Source: an uncultured Dysosmobacter sp. (GTDB taxonomy: Bacteria; Bacillota; Clostridia; Oscillospirales; Oscillospiraceae). Taken from it: a DNA stretch of 64,000 nucleotides. Below, one piece after another: positions 53,041-62,335 of this stretch (the stretch's first letter is position 1; every line of letters starts with the position of its first letter). Below the pieces are notes generated by a model. That model ran no database searches. It was not told the DNA's origin and was given only the letters and a program-made list of their open reading frames with translations. The DNA lies in NCBI GenBank assembly GCA_947625655.1, contig CANQPD010000008.1:1-64000 (forward strand). The letters are read 5' to 3'. Position numbers and translations under genes: made by a program.

Positions 53041-54699
53041 TTATTGCCCGTCCCGGGGGAATATCACAGTAAAGGTGCTGCCCTTGCCCAGCTCGCTGTC
53101 CAGCTCCACCCGGGCGCCAAGATAGGCGGCGCTGTGCTTTACGATGGAAAGGCCCAGGCCTGTCCCGCTGCCGGAATGGCTCTTGTCCACCCGGTAAAAC
53201 CGCTCGAACACCCGCTCCTGGGCCTCCCGGGGAATGCCCGCGCCGGTGTCCGCCACCGTCAGCTTCGCCCCGGTTTCGTCCTCGCTCACCGTGACCTTCA
53301 CGCTGCCGCCGGGGTGGTTATAGGCCACCGCGTTGTCGCAGAGGTTGTAGATGATCTCTCCGATCATCCGCCCCACGCCCCGGACCCGGGCGTGGGCCCC
53401 CTCCAGCGTCATGTCCACCTGCCGCGCCCTGGCGGCGTTCGCCAGCCGGGAGAGAACCTCCTCCGCCTGTTCATAGAGGTCCACGGTCTCCCACGCCCCG
53501 GCGGGGCCGCCCTCGTCCAGGCGGGAGAGCTTGATGATGTCGCCCACCAGCGTGATGAGCCGCTGGGCCTCCCGGCGGATGTTGCCGGCGAAATGGGCGG
53601 TGTCCTCCGCCCGCACCATGCCGTTTTCCAAAATCTCCGCCGTGCCCAGGATAGAGGTCAGGGGCGTTTTCAGCTCGTGGGACACGTTGGCGGCAAACTC
53701 CCGCCGCAGCGTCTCCCGCCGCTCCTTTTCCGTCACGTCCAGCACCAGCAGCACCGCGCCGGACAGGGCGCCGTCCTGCTCCACCGGGTTGGCAAAGACC
53801 CGGCAGCACCGCCCGCCCCGGTCCAGCAGCGTTTCACAGCGGCGGCCCTCCAGGGCCTCCTCCACACAGCGGCGGAAGCCCTCCTCCCGGTCCAGGGCCA
53901 GGACGCTCTCCCCCTCCGGGACCGCCTGGGCGTCCAACAGGCGCAGCGCCGCGCCGTTGCAGGAGAGAAGCCGGGTCTCCCGGTCCACCACCAGCAGCCC
54001 TTCGCTCATGTGGCCGGTGATGGCGTCAAAGGTCTCCTGCCGCCGCCGCAGCTCCCACAGCTGGCTCTGGATCTGGCGGTTCTGGCTCCGGAGCTTCCCC
54101 ACCAGCGGGGCCAGCTCCTCATAGACCGGCTGGCTGCCGGGGTCGCTCCAATCGATGGCGTTGATGGGCGCCACCAGCCGCCGGGACACCCGTCCCGCCA
54201 GCCACAGCGCCAGGAAGAGGGCCAGCAGCACCACCACCGCCGCCGGCTGCAGCGCCTGCACCACCAGCATCCACAGAGAATACCCGCTGTCTGACAGCCG
54301 CAGCACCGAGCCGTCGCCCAGCCGCAGGGCGTAATACACCGTCCTCTGCGACAGGGTGTCGGAATACCGGGCGGCGCTTCCATGGCCCAGCAGCAGCGCG
54401 TCCCGGATCTCCGCCCGCCCGGCGTGGTTCTCCATGGCGGCGGGATCCTCCCGGTTGTCAAAAAGGACGGTCCCGTCCGCCGCCACCCAGGTGACGCGGC
54501 GGCCCTCCGGCAGGCCGCTTTCCAGATAATCGGCCCCCGCCAGCTCCACGCTGTGGGCGATGTAGGCGGTGGTCTGGGCCAGCTCCGCCGTCAGCCGGTC
54601 CTGAAAATAGCCGTACAGCACCCCCATGACCAGCACCAGAACGGCCAGCAGCACCGCCAGCGACACCGCCAGGATGGAGCGGAAGATCTGCCGTTTCAT
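53041..54699 (-). CDS. phoR: Phosphate-regulon sensor histidine kinase
   Basis: 552 residues. Membrane segments at about 10-32 and 147-168 flank an outer sensor region; a HAMP-like/linker follows, then a PAS domain at about 222-325 (DAITGHMSEGLLVVDRETRL). The phosphorylated His341 is in FAANVSHELKTPLTSI, and the ATP domain has YNLCDNAVAYNHP (N box), DTGAGIP (G1) and GTGLGLSIVKH (G2). Its start overlaps the response regulator stop by 4 bases. It senses phosphate through Pst/PhoU in the family model. Confidence 0.92.
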   Translation of the reverse strand: MKRQIFRSILAVSLAVLLAVLVLVMGVLYGYFQDRLTAELAQTTAYIAHSVELAGADYLESGLPEGRRVTWVAADGTVLFDNREDPAAMENHAGRAEIRDALLLGHGSAARYSDTLSQRTVYYALRLGDGSVLRLSDSGYSLWMLVVQALQPAAVVVLLALFLALWLAGRVSRRLVAPINAIDWSDPGSQPVYEELAPLVGKLRSQNRQIQSQLWELRRRQETFDAITGHMSEGLLVVDRETRLLSCNGAALRLLDAQAVPEGESVLALDREEGFRRCVEEALEGRRCETLLDRGGRCCRVFANPVEQDGALSGAVLLVLDVTEKERRETLRREFAANVSHELKTPLTSILGTAEILENGMVRAEDTAHFAGNIRREAQRLITLVGDIIKLSRLDEGGPAGAWETVDLYEQAEEVLSRLANAARARQVDMTLEGAHARVRGVGRMIGEIIYNLCDNAVAYNHPGGSVKVTVSEDETGAKLTVADTGAGIPREAQERVFERFYRVDKSHSGSGTGLGLSIVKHSAAYLGARVELDSELGKGSTFTVIFPRDGQ

Positions 54700-55376
54700 A
54701 CCGTCTCCCCCTTTTCCAGGGGGATCTTATAGCCATAGCCCCGGACGGTCTCGATGTACGCCCCCGCCTCCCCCAGCTTCTGCCGCAGGGTGCGGACGTG
54801 GACATCCACCGTGCGGCTCTCGCCGGTGAAGGCGTAGCCCCACACCTCTTCGATGAGCCGCTCCCGGGAGAGGACCTGCCCCCTGTTTTTCAGCAGCAGG
54901 CACAGCACCTCGAATTCCTTCTGGGTCAGGACCACTGCCCTGCCCGCCGCCGTCACGGTGTGGCCCGCCGGGTCCACCGCCAGGGTGCCGCAGCGGAGCG
55001 TCTGGGGCTCCGCCTCTGTCCGCCGCAGCAGGGCCCGGATGCGGGAGAGCAGCTCCAGCATCCCAAAGGGCTTGGCCACATAGTCGTCTGCCCCGGCGTC
55101 CAGCCCCAGGACCTTGTCAAATTCCGTCCCCCTGGCCGTCAGCATGATGACGGGGAGCTTGGCCGTGGCAGGCGCGGCGCGGAGCTTTTTCAAAACGGAC
55201 AGCCCGTCCTCCTCCGGCAGCATCACGTCCAGCAGCGCCAGCGACGGCACCCGCTCCGCCACCGCCGCCCAAAATGCCGAGGGCAGCGCAAAGCCGCGGC
55301 TCTCCATCCCCTGGCTGTTCAGGGTGTAGACCACAAATTCCCGGATGCTGTCATCGTCTTCCAGTAAGTAGATCAT
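54696..55376 (-). CDS. phoP: Phosphate-regulon response regulator (PhoP/PhoB type)
   Basis: 226 residues. Receiver domain with acidic pocket Asp7-Asp8, phosphorylated Asp50 (LALLDVMLPEEDG) and Lys102; then an OmpR-type winged helix (LTQKEFEVLCLLLKNRGQVL, RTVDVHVRTLRQKLGEAG). Phosphorylated by PhoR, it would activate the pst promoter at the PhoP box upstream of pstS. I chose ATG 55376 because AAGGAGG precedes it and the receiver domain begins there. In Proteobacteria it would be named phoB. Confidence 0.92.
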   Translation of the reverse strand: MIYLLEDDDSIREFVVYTLNSQGMESRGFALPSAFWAAVAERVPSLALLDVMLPEEDGLSVLKKLRAAPATAKLPVIMLTARGTEFDKVLGLDAGADDYVAKPFGMLELLSRIRALLRRTEAEPQTLRCGTLAVDPAGHTVTAAGRAVVLTQKEFEVLCLLLKNRGQVLSRERLIEEVWGYAFTGESRTVDVHVRTLRQKLGEAGAYIETVRGYGYKIPLEKGETV

Positions 55377-55422
55377 GGAAACCTCCTTGCCGTCTCCCCG
55401 GGCGGCGGGATGCACGCCGCCC

Positions 55423-56082
55423 TCAGATCAGCTGCTGCTCGTTGATCATCAGCTTGAATTGCAGCCCCAGCTTTTCCGCCGCCTTCCGGCACAGGATCAT
55501 CCGCTGCATGAAGATCTCAAAATAGTCCATCACAGAGCCGTATTTCGTATCCACGGACAGCTTCAGCTTGATGAGGGTGTGCTCCTCGTTGATCTTCAGC
55601 TGGGACTTCTTCACCGAGTAATTCACCCGGTCGTGGATATCAAAGCTGGACATGTCCTGGTTCCGCACCCGGCTGCGGCGGACGTCGGACTTGTCCGCCA
55701 GGATCAGCGCCGCCGCCACGGCGTTCACCGGCAGGCCGGTGCCCTCGTCGTGGTTGCCGATGGCGGTGACGATGGTGGCGATCTCCTCCGGGTCGCAGTC
55801 CAGGTTGTCCAGGATGCGGAAGGCCATCACCGCGCCGGACTGGGAGTGGTCGATGCGGTTCACCAGATTGCCGATGTCGTGGAGATAGCCCGCGATCTTC
55901 GCCAGCTCCACCGTCCGCGCCGGATAGCCCAGGGTCTCCAGGATATACCCCGCCGTCTCCGCCACCACCGTCACATGGGCGAAGCTGTGCTCCGTAAAGC
56001 CCAGGGCAATCAGGGACTCGTCCGCCCGCTGGATATAGACGCGGATGGCCGGGTCGTTTTTTACCTGTTCATAAGTCAGCAT
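55423..56082 (-). CDS. HD-domain phosphohydrolase in the pst-pho operon
   Basis: 219 residues with an HD metal site: EHSFAHVTVVAE (first His), GYLHDIGNLV (HD), AIGNHDEGTGLP, and LILADKSDV (last Asp). HD proteins hydrolyse phosphomonoesters or nucleotides, including signalling nucleotides; the substrate is not clear from sequence. It lies between phoU and phoP in one transcript, an unusual place, so it may modify a nucleotide signal linked to phosphate supply. CAGGAGG precedes the ATG. Confidence 0.8.
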   Translation of the reverse strand: MLTYEQVKNDPAIRVYIQRADESLIALGFTEHSFAHVTVVAETAGYILETLGYPARTVELAKIAGYLHDIGNLVNRIDHSQSGAVMAFRILDNLDCDPEEIATIVTAIGNHDEGTGLPVNAVAAALILADKSDVRRSRVRNQDMSSFDIHDRVNYSVKKSQLKINEEHTLIKLKLSVDTKYGSVMDYFEIFMQRMILCRKAAEKLGLQFKLMINEQQLI

Positions 56083-56125
56083 AGCCGTCCTCCTGTTTCC
56101 TGAGGACGGCCATGCCGTCCCCTCT

Positions 56126-56773
56126 TTAGTTACTTGCCGGGTGTATCCCCGTGATGCTGTACTCCACCCACTCCGCCACATTGGTGGCGTGGTCGCCGAT
56201 GCGCTCCAGGTACTTGGCCACCATCAGCAGGTCCAGCCCCTGTCCGCCATAGGCCGCATCGGCGGCGATCAGGCCGATCAGCTCACCCTTCACCTGGTCA
56301 AACAGGGCGTCCACCCGGTCGTCGGCGGCGCAGACGGCCCGGGCCAGGGCCAGATCCCTTTTTACAAAGGAATCCACGCTGTCCGTCACCATGGCGATCA
56401 CCGCCCGGGCCATGTCCGCGATGTGCAGGACACGGCTGCCCTCCGGCATCCGCACATGCTCCGTCAGCTCCGCGATGTCCGCCGCCTGGTCGCCGATGCG
56501 CTCCAGGTCGGAGATCATCTTCAGGGCGGAGGAGATGGTCCGCAGGTCCCGGGCCACCGGCTGCTGCTGGAGCAGCAGCTTCAGGCAGAGGTTCTCCACC
56601 TCCCGCTCGGCCTGGTCGATCTCCCGCTCCTTTTCCATGGCGGTCTCCGCCAGGGCCTGGTCGCCTTTCAGCAGGGCCTCCGCGGCGGCGGAGATGGCCT
56701 CCTCGCACAGCGCGCCCATCCGGATCAATTCCACATGCAGCTCGCCCAGCTGCTCGTCAAACTTATTTCTCAT
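56126..56773 (-). CDS. phoU: Phosphate transport regulator PhoU
   Basis: 215 residues. Two similar three-helix halves with the PhoU motif pattern: CLKLLLQQQPVARDLRTISS with SDLERIGDQAADIAEL in the first, and MVAKYLERIGDHATNVAEW in the second. The E/DxxxD motifs bind metal and help it connect PstB with PhoR to keep the regulon off when phosphate is plentiful. It lies between pstB and the HD gene. Confidence 0.93.
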   Translation of the reverse strand: MRNKFDEQLGELHVELIRMGALCEEAISAAAEALLKGDQALAETAMEKEREIDQAEREVENLCLKLLLQQQPVARDLRTISSALKMISDLERIGDQAADIAELTEHVRMPEGSRVLHIADMARAVIAMVTDSVDSFVKRDLALARAVCAADDRVDALFDQVKGELIGLIAADAAYGGQGLDLLMVAKYLERIGDHATNVAEWVEYSITGIHPASN

Positions 56774-56786
56774 TCCGCGCTCCTCC

Positions 56787-57542
56787 TCAGCCGAACCGTC
56801 CTGTGATGTAGTCCTCGGTGCGCTTGTCCGTCGGATTGGAGAAGAGCTGCTCCGTTTTCCCGAATTCCACCAGATCCCCCAGCAGGAAGAACGCCGTGTT
56901 GTCAGAAACCCGGGCCGCCTGCTGCATGTTGTGGGTCACCATGACTACAGTATACTTATTTTTCAGTTCCATTGCAAGGTCTTCGATCCGGGAGGTGGAG
57001 ATGGGGTCCAGGGCGCTGGTGGACTCATCCATCAGCAGCACCTCCGGCTCCACCGCCAGGGCCCGGGCGATGCACAGCCGCTGCTGCTGGCCGCCGGAGA
57101 GGCCCAGGGCGCTCTTTTTCAGCCGGTCCTTCACCTCGTCCCAGATGGCGGCGGAGCGGAGGGACTCCTCCACGATCTCGTCCAGCTTCACCCGGGACCG
57201 CACGCCGTGGGTCCTGGGGCCGTAGGCCACGTTGTCATAGATGCTCATGGGGAAGGGGTTCGCCTTTTGAAACACCATGCCGATGCGCTTGCGCAGCCAG
57301 GTGGGGTCCACGCCGCTCTCATAGATGTTCTCTCCCCGGTAATCCACCTCCCCGGTGATCTTCACAGTGGGGATCAGGTCGTTCATCCGGTTCAGCGTCC
57401 GCAGGAAGGTTGATTTTCCGCAGCCGGAGGGACCGATGAAGGCGGTGATCTCATGCTCGGGGATATCCACGGTCACATCGTGGAGAGCATGGTTCTGTCC
57501 GTACCAGAGGTTCAGGTTTTTTGCTTGTAAAATGGCAGCCAT
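56787..57542 (-). CDS. pstB: Phosphate ABC transporter ATP-binding protein
   Basis: 251 residues, the normal PstB length. Walker [19 protein letters not shown], signature [16 protein letters not shown], Walker [14 protein letters not shown] and H-loop [15 protein letters not shown] are all intact. PstB-typical INRMNDL-like sequence ([10 protein letters not shown]) follows Walker A. It powers phosphate import with PstA and PstC. Confidence 0.96.
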   Translation of the reverse strand: MAAILQAKNLNLWYGQNHALHDVTVDIPEHEITAFIGPSGCGKSTFLRTLNRMNDLIPTVKITGEVDYRGENIYESGVDPTWLRKRIGMVFQKANPFPMSIYDNVAYGPRTHGVRSRVKLDEIVEESLRSAAIWDEVKDRLKKSALGLSGGQQQRLCIARALAVEPEVLLMDESTSALDPISTSRIEDLAMELKNKYTVVMVTHNMQQAARVSDNTAFFLLGDLVEFGKTEQLFSNPTDKRTEDYITGRFG

Positions 57543-57553
57543 AGGGGCCTCCC

Positions 57554-58402
57554 TTATTTTTTCAGCTTCCTGCCCGCCATGTTGGCGGCCAGGTTGATGA
57601 GGAATGTCAAAATCATCAAAATCGCGGTGATGGCAAAGGCCACGCCGGTCTCACCCCGCTCGTTGGCATAGACATACAGCGCCACGGTCAGCGTGGCGGA
57701 GGAGGACTCCATGGCCCCCCAGAAGCTGTTGAGCACCAGGCCGAAGCCGGCGGTGAACAGCAGGGCCGCGCTCTCGCCCACGATGCGCCCCACCGCCAGG
57801 ATGCAGCCGGTGACGATGCCGTCCACGGCGTTGGGCAGCACCACGGTGCGGACCATATGCCACTTGCCCGCCCCCAGGCCCAGGGCGCCCTCCCGGTAGG
57901 ACTGGGGCACGGTCTTCAAGCTCTCCTGGGTGGTGCGGACGATGGTGGGCAGGACCATGATGACCAGCGTCAGGCCGCCGGCCTTGATGCCGGCCTGCCA
58001 GCCCAGCATCTGCAGGAAGAACAGCATGCCCACCAGGCCGAAGATGATGGAGGGGATGCCCGTCAGCGTCTCGGTGGCGAATTCGATGACGGAGACCAGC
58101 CTGCGGTTCGCGGCGTACTCCGTCAGATAGATGGCGGCCCCCACCCCCAGGGGCAGGACGATCACCATGGCCACGATGATGATATAGAAGGTGTTGAGGA
58201 TATTGGGCAGGATGCCGATGGTGTCCTTGATATAGCTGGTTTGAGACGTCAGCAGCTCCCAGGTGATGTTGCCCAGCCCGCGGTAGAAGATATAGCCGAT
58301 GAGGAACGCCAGCAGTGCGCAGGTCAGCCCGGCGCAGAGCCACAGCAGGGCCCGCATCCCCTTGTCGTAGGCCTGGCGGCGGGGGGATAACTTCTGTTCC
58401 AC
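57554..58402 (-). CDS. pstA: Phosphate ABC transporter permease PstA
   Basis: 282 residues, six membrane segments. The PstA blocks [12 protein letters not shown] and [16 protein letters not shown] are present, with the ATPase-docking loop [21 protein letters not shown]. It forms the membrane channel with PstC. It lies 3 bases after pstC. Confidence 0.94.
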   Translation of the reverse strand: MEQKLSPRRQAYDKGMRALLWLCAGLTCALLAFLIGYIFYRGLGNITWELLTSQTSYIKDTIGILPNILNTFYIIIVAMVIVLPLGVGAAIYLTEYAANRRLVSVIEFATETLTGIPSIIFGLVGMLFFLQMLGWQAGIKAGGLTLVIMVLPTIVRTTQESLKTVPQSYREGALGLGAGKWHMVRTVVLPNAVDGIVTGCILAVGRIVGESAALLFTAGFGLVLNSFWGAMESSSATLTVALYVYANERGETGVAFAITAILMILTFLINLAANMAGRKLKK

Positions 58403-58405
58403 GCT

Positions 58406-59359
58406 TCAGACCTCCTTCTTGTTCTTGATGAACACGTTCAGCAGCACGTTGATGAGCATGATGAACAAAAACAGCACCAGGCCGATGGAGTACAGGGCGT
58501 TGCGCTGCAGGCTGCCCACGGAGGCGTAGGACATCTCTGAGGCGATGGCGGTGGTCAGAAACCGCACGGAGGTGAACAGCCCCGGCATATTGGCCACGTT
58601 GCCGGAGACCATGATGATGGCCATGGCCTCGCCGATGGCCCGGCCCACGCCCAGCACCACCGCCGTGGCCACGCCGCTGCTGGCGGCGGGCAGGGACACC
58701 CGGAAATAGGTCTCGATCCTGGTGGCCCCCAGGGCCAGGGAAGCCTCCTCATACTCCCGGGGCACGGCCCGGAGGGCCGTCTCGGAGACATTGATGATGG
58801 AGGGCAGGATCATGATGGCCAGCACCACAATGGCCGCCAGCAGGCAGGCGCCGGAACTGAGGCCGAACAGGCGGCGGATGGCGGGCACCAGCACGATCAT
58901 GCCAACCAGGCCGTACACCACGGAGGGGATCCCCGCCAGCAGCTCCACGGCGGTGTGGATGACCCTGGCGGCCCTGGGCGGCGCCACTTTCGCCAGGAAG
59001 ATGGCCGTCATCAGCCCCACGGGCACGCCGATGAGGACGGCCCCGGCGGTGCCGTAAACAGAGGTCAGGATAAAGGGCAGGATGCCGTAGGACGGCTCCG
59101 CCGTGGTGGCGGTGGGCGCCCAGACTTCCCCGAAGAGGAAGTCGGTCAGTCCGATCTGCCGGATGGCGGGCAGGCCGGAGACGATCAGATAGAGGCTGAT
59201 AAACAGCACGAAGGCCACGGCCACCACGCCGCAAAGCAAAAACAGCAGGTGGAAAAACAGCTCCATGGCATTCCGGGCCCCTGTGGGGGCCCGCTTTCCG
59301 CGGGGCGGCGCCGCAAACAAAACGCCGTCCGTAACGGCTTTTGCGATTTCACGTTCCAC
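58406..59359 (-). CDS. pstC: Phosphate ABC transporter permease PstC
   Basis: 317 residues. It starts with GTG (minus strand) after AAAGGAG; no better ATG is available. An unusually long cytoplasmic N-terminus (about 35 residues, basic) precedes the first membrane helix. PstC blocks include GVPVGLMTAIFLAKVAP, LLAGIPSVVYGLVGM and the docking loop YEEASLALGATRIETYFRVSL. It pairs with PstA. Confidence 0.94.
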   Translation of the reverse strand: MEREIAKAVTDGVLFAAPPRGKRAPTGARNAMELFFHLLFLLCGVVAVAFVLFISLYLIVSGLPAIRQIGLTDFLFGEVWAPTATTAEPSYGILPFILTSVYGTAGAVLIGVPVGLMTAIFLAKVAPPRAARVIHTAVELLAGIPSVVYGLVGMIVLVPAIRRLFGLSSGACLLAAIVVLAIMILPSIINVSETALRAVPREYEEASLALGATRIETYFRVSLPAASSGVATAVVLGVGRAIGEAMAIIMVSGNVANMPGLFTSVRFLTTAIASEMSYASVGSLQRNALYSIGLVLFLFIMLINVLLNVFIKNKKEV

Positions 59360-59449
59360 AGGGAATGCTCCTTTCCGATATCTGCCGGAACAGCCCCCGC
59401 CCCATTGTTATGTGGGTGGAGGCTGTCTCCGAGAGGGACTTCCTGTCGA

Positions 59450-60319
59450 TCACGCCACAGGCACGGCCCCGGCGGCGCGGATCAGGTCGCCCGCGGCGGC
59501 GGAGGTGGCGAAGTCGAAGAACGCCTGGGCCTGGGCGCTGAGGGCCGCGCCGTCCCTTGTCACCAGGACGAAGGGGCGCTGGATCTCATAGCTGCCGTCC
59601 AGCACGGTCTCCTCAGAGCAGGTCACGCCGCCCACGGTGACGGCCTTGACGGTGTCCTTCAGCGCGGACAGGGAGGCATAGCCGATGGCATTGGGGTTGC
59701 CGGCCACGGCCTCAATGACAGCGCCGGTGGAGGTCAGCTCCTGATCCAGCTTGCAGGCGTCGGTGGTACCGGTGATGGACTCGAAGCCGTCCCGGGTGCC
59801 GGAGCCGGCCTCCCGGCCGATGCAGGAGATGGTGCCGCTCTGTCCGCCCAGCTGGCTCCAGTCGGTGATCTCGCCGGAGAAGATCTGGGCGATCTGCTCC
59901 ACGGTCAGATCCTCCACGCCGTTGGCGGGGTTGACGATGACGGCGATGCCGTCCAGGGCCACGGTGGTGCCCACCAGGCCGGCGGCCGCCTCCTCGTCCT
60001 TCAGGGCCCGGGAGGAAAGGCCGATGTCGCAGGTGCCGTTCTTGGCGGCCTCGATGCCGGTGCCGGAGCCGGTGGCGTCATAGGTGACCTTCACGCCGCT
60101 GTTGTCGGCCATGAACTGCTCGCTGAGAGCGCCGATGACCTTCTCCATGGAGGTGGAGCCGTTGGTGGAGACAGAGCCGCTGAGGGGGGCCGTCTCGGGC
60201 TGCTGTTCCGTCTGGGCGGGCTCCTGGGTGCTCTCCGTCTCCTTTTCGGAAGAGCCGCAGCCGGCCAGCAGGGACGCGGCCAGGGTCAAAGTCAGCAAAA
60301 GTGCAAATCCTTTTTTCAT
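59450..60319 (-). CDS. pstS: Phosphate-binding lipoprotein PstS
   Basis: 289 residues. The lipoprotein signal is LLTLTLAASLLAGCGSS. The mature part has the phosphate-binding loops SVSTNGSTSMEKVIGAL and YDATGSGTGIEAAKNG, and CIGREAGSGTRDGFES, in which Ser, Thr, Arg and Asp contact phosphate. It captures phosphate outside and hands it to PstC/PstA. It is the first and most strongly expressed gene of the operon, behind the PhoP box. Confidence 0.95.
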   Translation of the reverse strand: MKKGFALLLTLTLAASLLAGCGSSEKETESTQEPAQTEQQPETAPLSGSVSTNGSTSMEKVIGALSEQFMADNSGVKVTYDATGSGTGIEAAKNGTCDIGLSSRALKDEEAAAGLVGTTVALDGIAVIVNPANGVEDLTVEQIAQIFSGEITDWSQLGGQSGTISCIGREAGSGTRDGFESITGTTDACKLDQELTSTGAVIEAVAGNPNAIGYASLSALKDTVKAVTVGGVTCSEETVLDGSYEIQRPFVLVTRDGAALSAQAQAFFDFATSAAAGDLIRAAGAVPVA

Positions 60320-60376
60320 CTTGATGATCTCCTTTTGATATGTCTCGTGTTTCGATTTCTTTCAGGGTACGGCCAT

Positions 60377-60432
60377 AGTATAAGCAGTCCAACGTAAAAT
60401 CCGTCACCAGCGGTTTGTAAAGTCTGGGTTAA
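60377..60432 (-). promoter_or_regulatory. PhoP box and promoter of the pst operon
   Basis: On the minus strand TTAACC (60427-60432), TTTACA (60416-60421), CTGGTG (60405-60410, poor match) and TTTTAC (60394-60399) are spaced exactly 11 bases apart. A -10 box TATACT follows at 60377-60382. Tandem TTAACA-like repeats with 11-base period are the known binding pattern of B. subtilis PhoP. There is no good -35 box, as expected for an activated promoter. Confidence 0.75.
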
Positions 60433-60497
60433 ATCTCAGTTTTCCCGAAAAGGCGCAAAAAATGACTGTGAGCGTTTTTTACCGCGGAGCAGCAAAA

Positions 60498-60781
60498 AAT
60501 CCGGGACCGCTTTCGCGGTCCCGGACGGGAGCTTGTCAAAAAACCTTTGTTTGGAGAAAATGAATTCCGTTTCGCAGGGGGAGTACGAGGGGGCTCCCGC
60601 CCCCTCGTGTTGGATCAAATGCCTGCAAAAAGCCTGCGGCAGCAGCCCGTTGCGCCGCGAAGCGGCAGCTTTTGGGCTGCGAAGCAGGCAAAAAACGAGG
60701 CATTGTTCAGGCTGTCGAAAAAGTCCAGCGGACTTTTTCGACAGCCTGAAATCCGGGACCGCTTTCGCGGTCCCGGACGGG
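60498..60781. repeat. Hairpin-rich repeat unit, period 252 bp
   Basis: A 32-bp hairpin sequence containing GGGACCGCTTTCGCGGTCCC occurs identically at 60498-60529 and 60750-60781. Between them lie hairpins around 60585-60608 (GAGGGGG...CCCCCTC) and a perfect 19-bp stem (60708-60726 with 60730-60748). The inner part is the same dispersed sequence as minus-strand 79-335, but the end hairpins differ between the two loci. It separates pstS from the symporter pseudogene; no gene is visible in 60433-60799. Confidence 0.8.
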
Positions 60782-60799
60782 GAATTCGCTGCAGAAGTT

Positions 60800-61993
60800 T
60801 TACAGGATGGGGGACTGGATCTTCTCGTCCTTGATGCCGTGCTTTTCCGCATAGCCGGTGAGCATCAGGGTCAGGGCGCCGTCGCCGGTGACGTTGCAGG
60901 CGGTGCCGAAGCTGTCCTGCAGGGCGAAGATGGCCAGCATCAGGGCGGTGCCGGCGTCGTCAAACAGCAAAACGCCGGTGATCAGGCCCAGAGAGGCCAT
61001 GACCGTGCCGCCGGGGACGCCGGGGGCGCCGATGGCAAAGATGCCCAGCAGCATGCAGAACAGGATCATGGTGCCCACGCTGGGGATGGAGCCGTAGAGC
61101 ATCTTGGAGATGGTCATGCAGAAGAACACCTCCGTCAGCACGGAGCCGCACAGGTGGATGTTGGCGAACAGGGGAATGCCGAAGCTGACCATGTCACGGC
61201 GCAGCACCTTGCTCTTGCCGGCGCAGTCCAGCGCCACGGCCAGGGTGGCGGCGGAGGACATGGTGCCCACGGCGGTCAGATAGGCGGGGCCGTAGTGCCG
61301 CAGGACCTCCCAGGGGTTCTTGCCGGAGTAGGCGCCGGCCAGCAGATACAGCACCGCCAGCCAGATGTAATGGCCGATCATGACGATGATGATGACCTGC
61401 AAAAAGGCGGGCAGCTAGCGGGTGATGGAGCCCTCATAGCTCAGGTTGCAGAAGGTGGTTGCAATGTAGAACGGCAGCAGGGGAATGATGATCTTGGAGA
61501 CAATGTCCAGCACGATGTTCTGGAACTCCGCCAGGATGTCGATGGTCTTCTGGGACTTGGTCCAGGTGGCCGCCAGGCCCAGGAGGATGGACAGCACCAG
61601 CGCGCTCATGACGCTCATGATCTGGGGGATGTTCAGCTCGAACACCACGCCGGGCAGGTCCCGCAGGCCCGCCACATTGGTGTCGATGGACAGGTGGGGG
61701 ATCAGGGCATAGCCGGCGACGGTGGACATGAACGCCGCGCAGATGGAGGACACATAGGCGATGACCACCGCCACGCCCAGCAGGCGGGAGGCGTTTCCGC
61801 CCAGCTTGGTGATGGACGGCGCGATAAAGCCGATGATGATGAGGGGCACGCAGAAGGTGATGAGCTGGCCCATGATGTACTGCAGGGTGACGATGACCTT
61901 CATGACGCTCTCCGGGAATACCAGTCCGCAGAGAATGCCGATGATGATGCCCAAAATCAGGCGGAACGGCAGGCTGCTGAATAGTTTTTTCAT
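60800..61993 (-). pseudogene. Dicarboxylate/amino acid:cation symporter interrupted by an amber codon
   Basis: A gene for a DAACS-family symporter (Glt/SstT fold, about 397 residues) with one in-frame TAG at 61415-61417, codon 193. The first part runs from MKKLFSSLPFRLILG to YEGSITR; the second continues in the same frame at LPAFLQVIIIVMIGH and contains the HP2-like and TM8 blocks (GVPGGTVMASLG, NVTGDGALTLML). A single C-to-T change in CAG would explain it. No frameshift or other damage is visible, so the break is recent, a sequencing error, or read through. TAG is used as a true stop by the BlaR1-type gene, which argues against recoding. Confidence 0.85.
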
Positions 61994-62335
61994 GTTTTCC
62001 TCCCTATTTCTTCTCCGCCCCGGCACGGAGCGGCCCACATTGGCGCGCCGCACACCGGCGCACCTGTTATTATAGTATCCCTCAGAAATTGGAAAATCAA
62101 CGAAGGAAACCGATAGGTTATTCCCGTCCCGGCGGCTTTCACCGCGCATTTTTTGATATTTTTGCAAAGTTGAATCGTTTTCGTCAGGAAATTTTCTTTT
62201 TTCCTGGAAGGATATTGACAGGAAAAATGCAGGTCTGTTATGATGTGGGCAGACGGCCCCGCTGCCACCGGGCCGCCTGCATCCGCCAAATTTCCACCGT
62301 ATGTCTGAAAAATCGGAAGGAGCGCGAAAGAACCT
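61994..62335. other. Divergent regulatory region, symporter and pfkA
   Basis: About 340 bases, AT-rich, without a gene. Besides the pfkA promoter it holds AATCGTTTT (about 62173-62181), shared with the gap operator region, and an AGGAAA...TTTCCT hairpin around 62186-62205. A minus-strand promoter for the symporter is not obvious. Confidence 0.6.
62215..62244 (+). promoter_or_regulatory. Sigma-A promoter of pfkA
   Basis: TTGACA (62215-62220) and TATGAT (62239-62244), 18 bases apart, giving a leader of about 85 bases. Confidence 0.75.

Noticed and set aside
60436..60852. 138-residue minus-strand frame
   Set aside because: It lies in the hairpin repeats, and its repeated residues come from the 32-bp duplicated hairpin.
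61415..61417. Amber codon considered as pyrrolysine or recoded TAG
   Set aside because: The BlaR1-type gene ends in TAG in this window, no pyl genes are present, and symporters are not known Pyl proteins.
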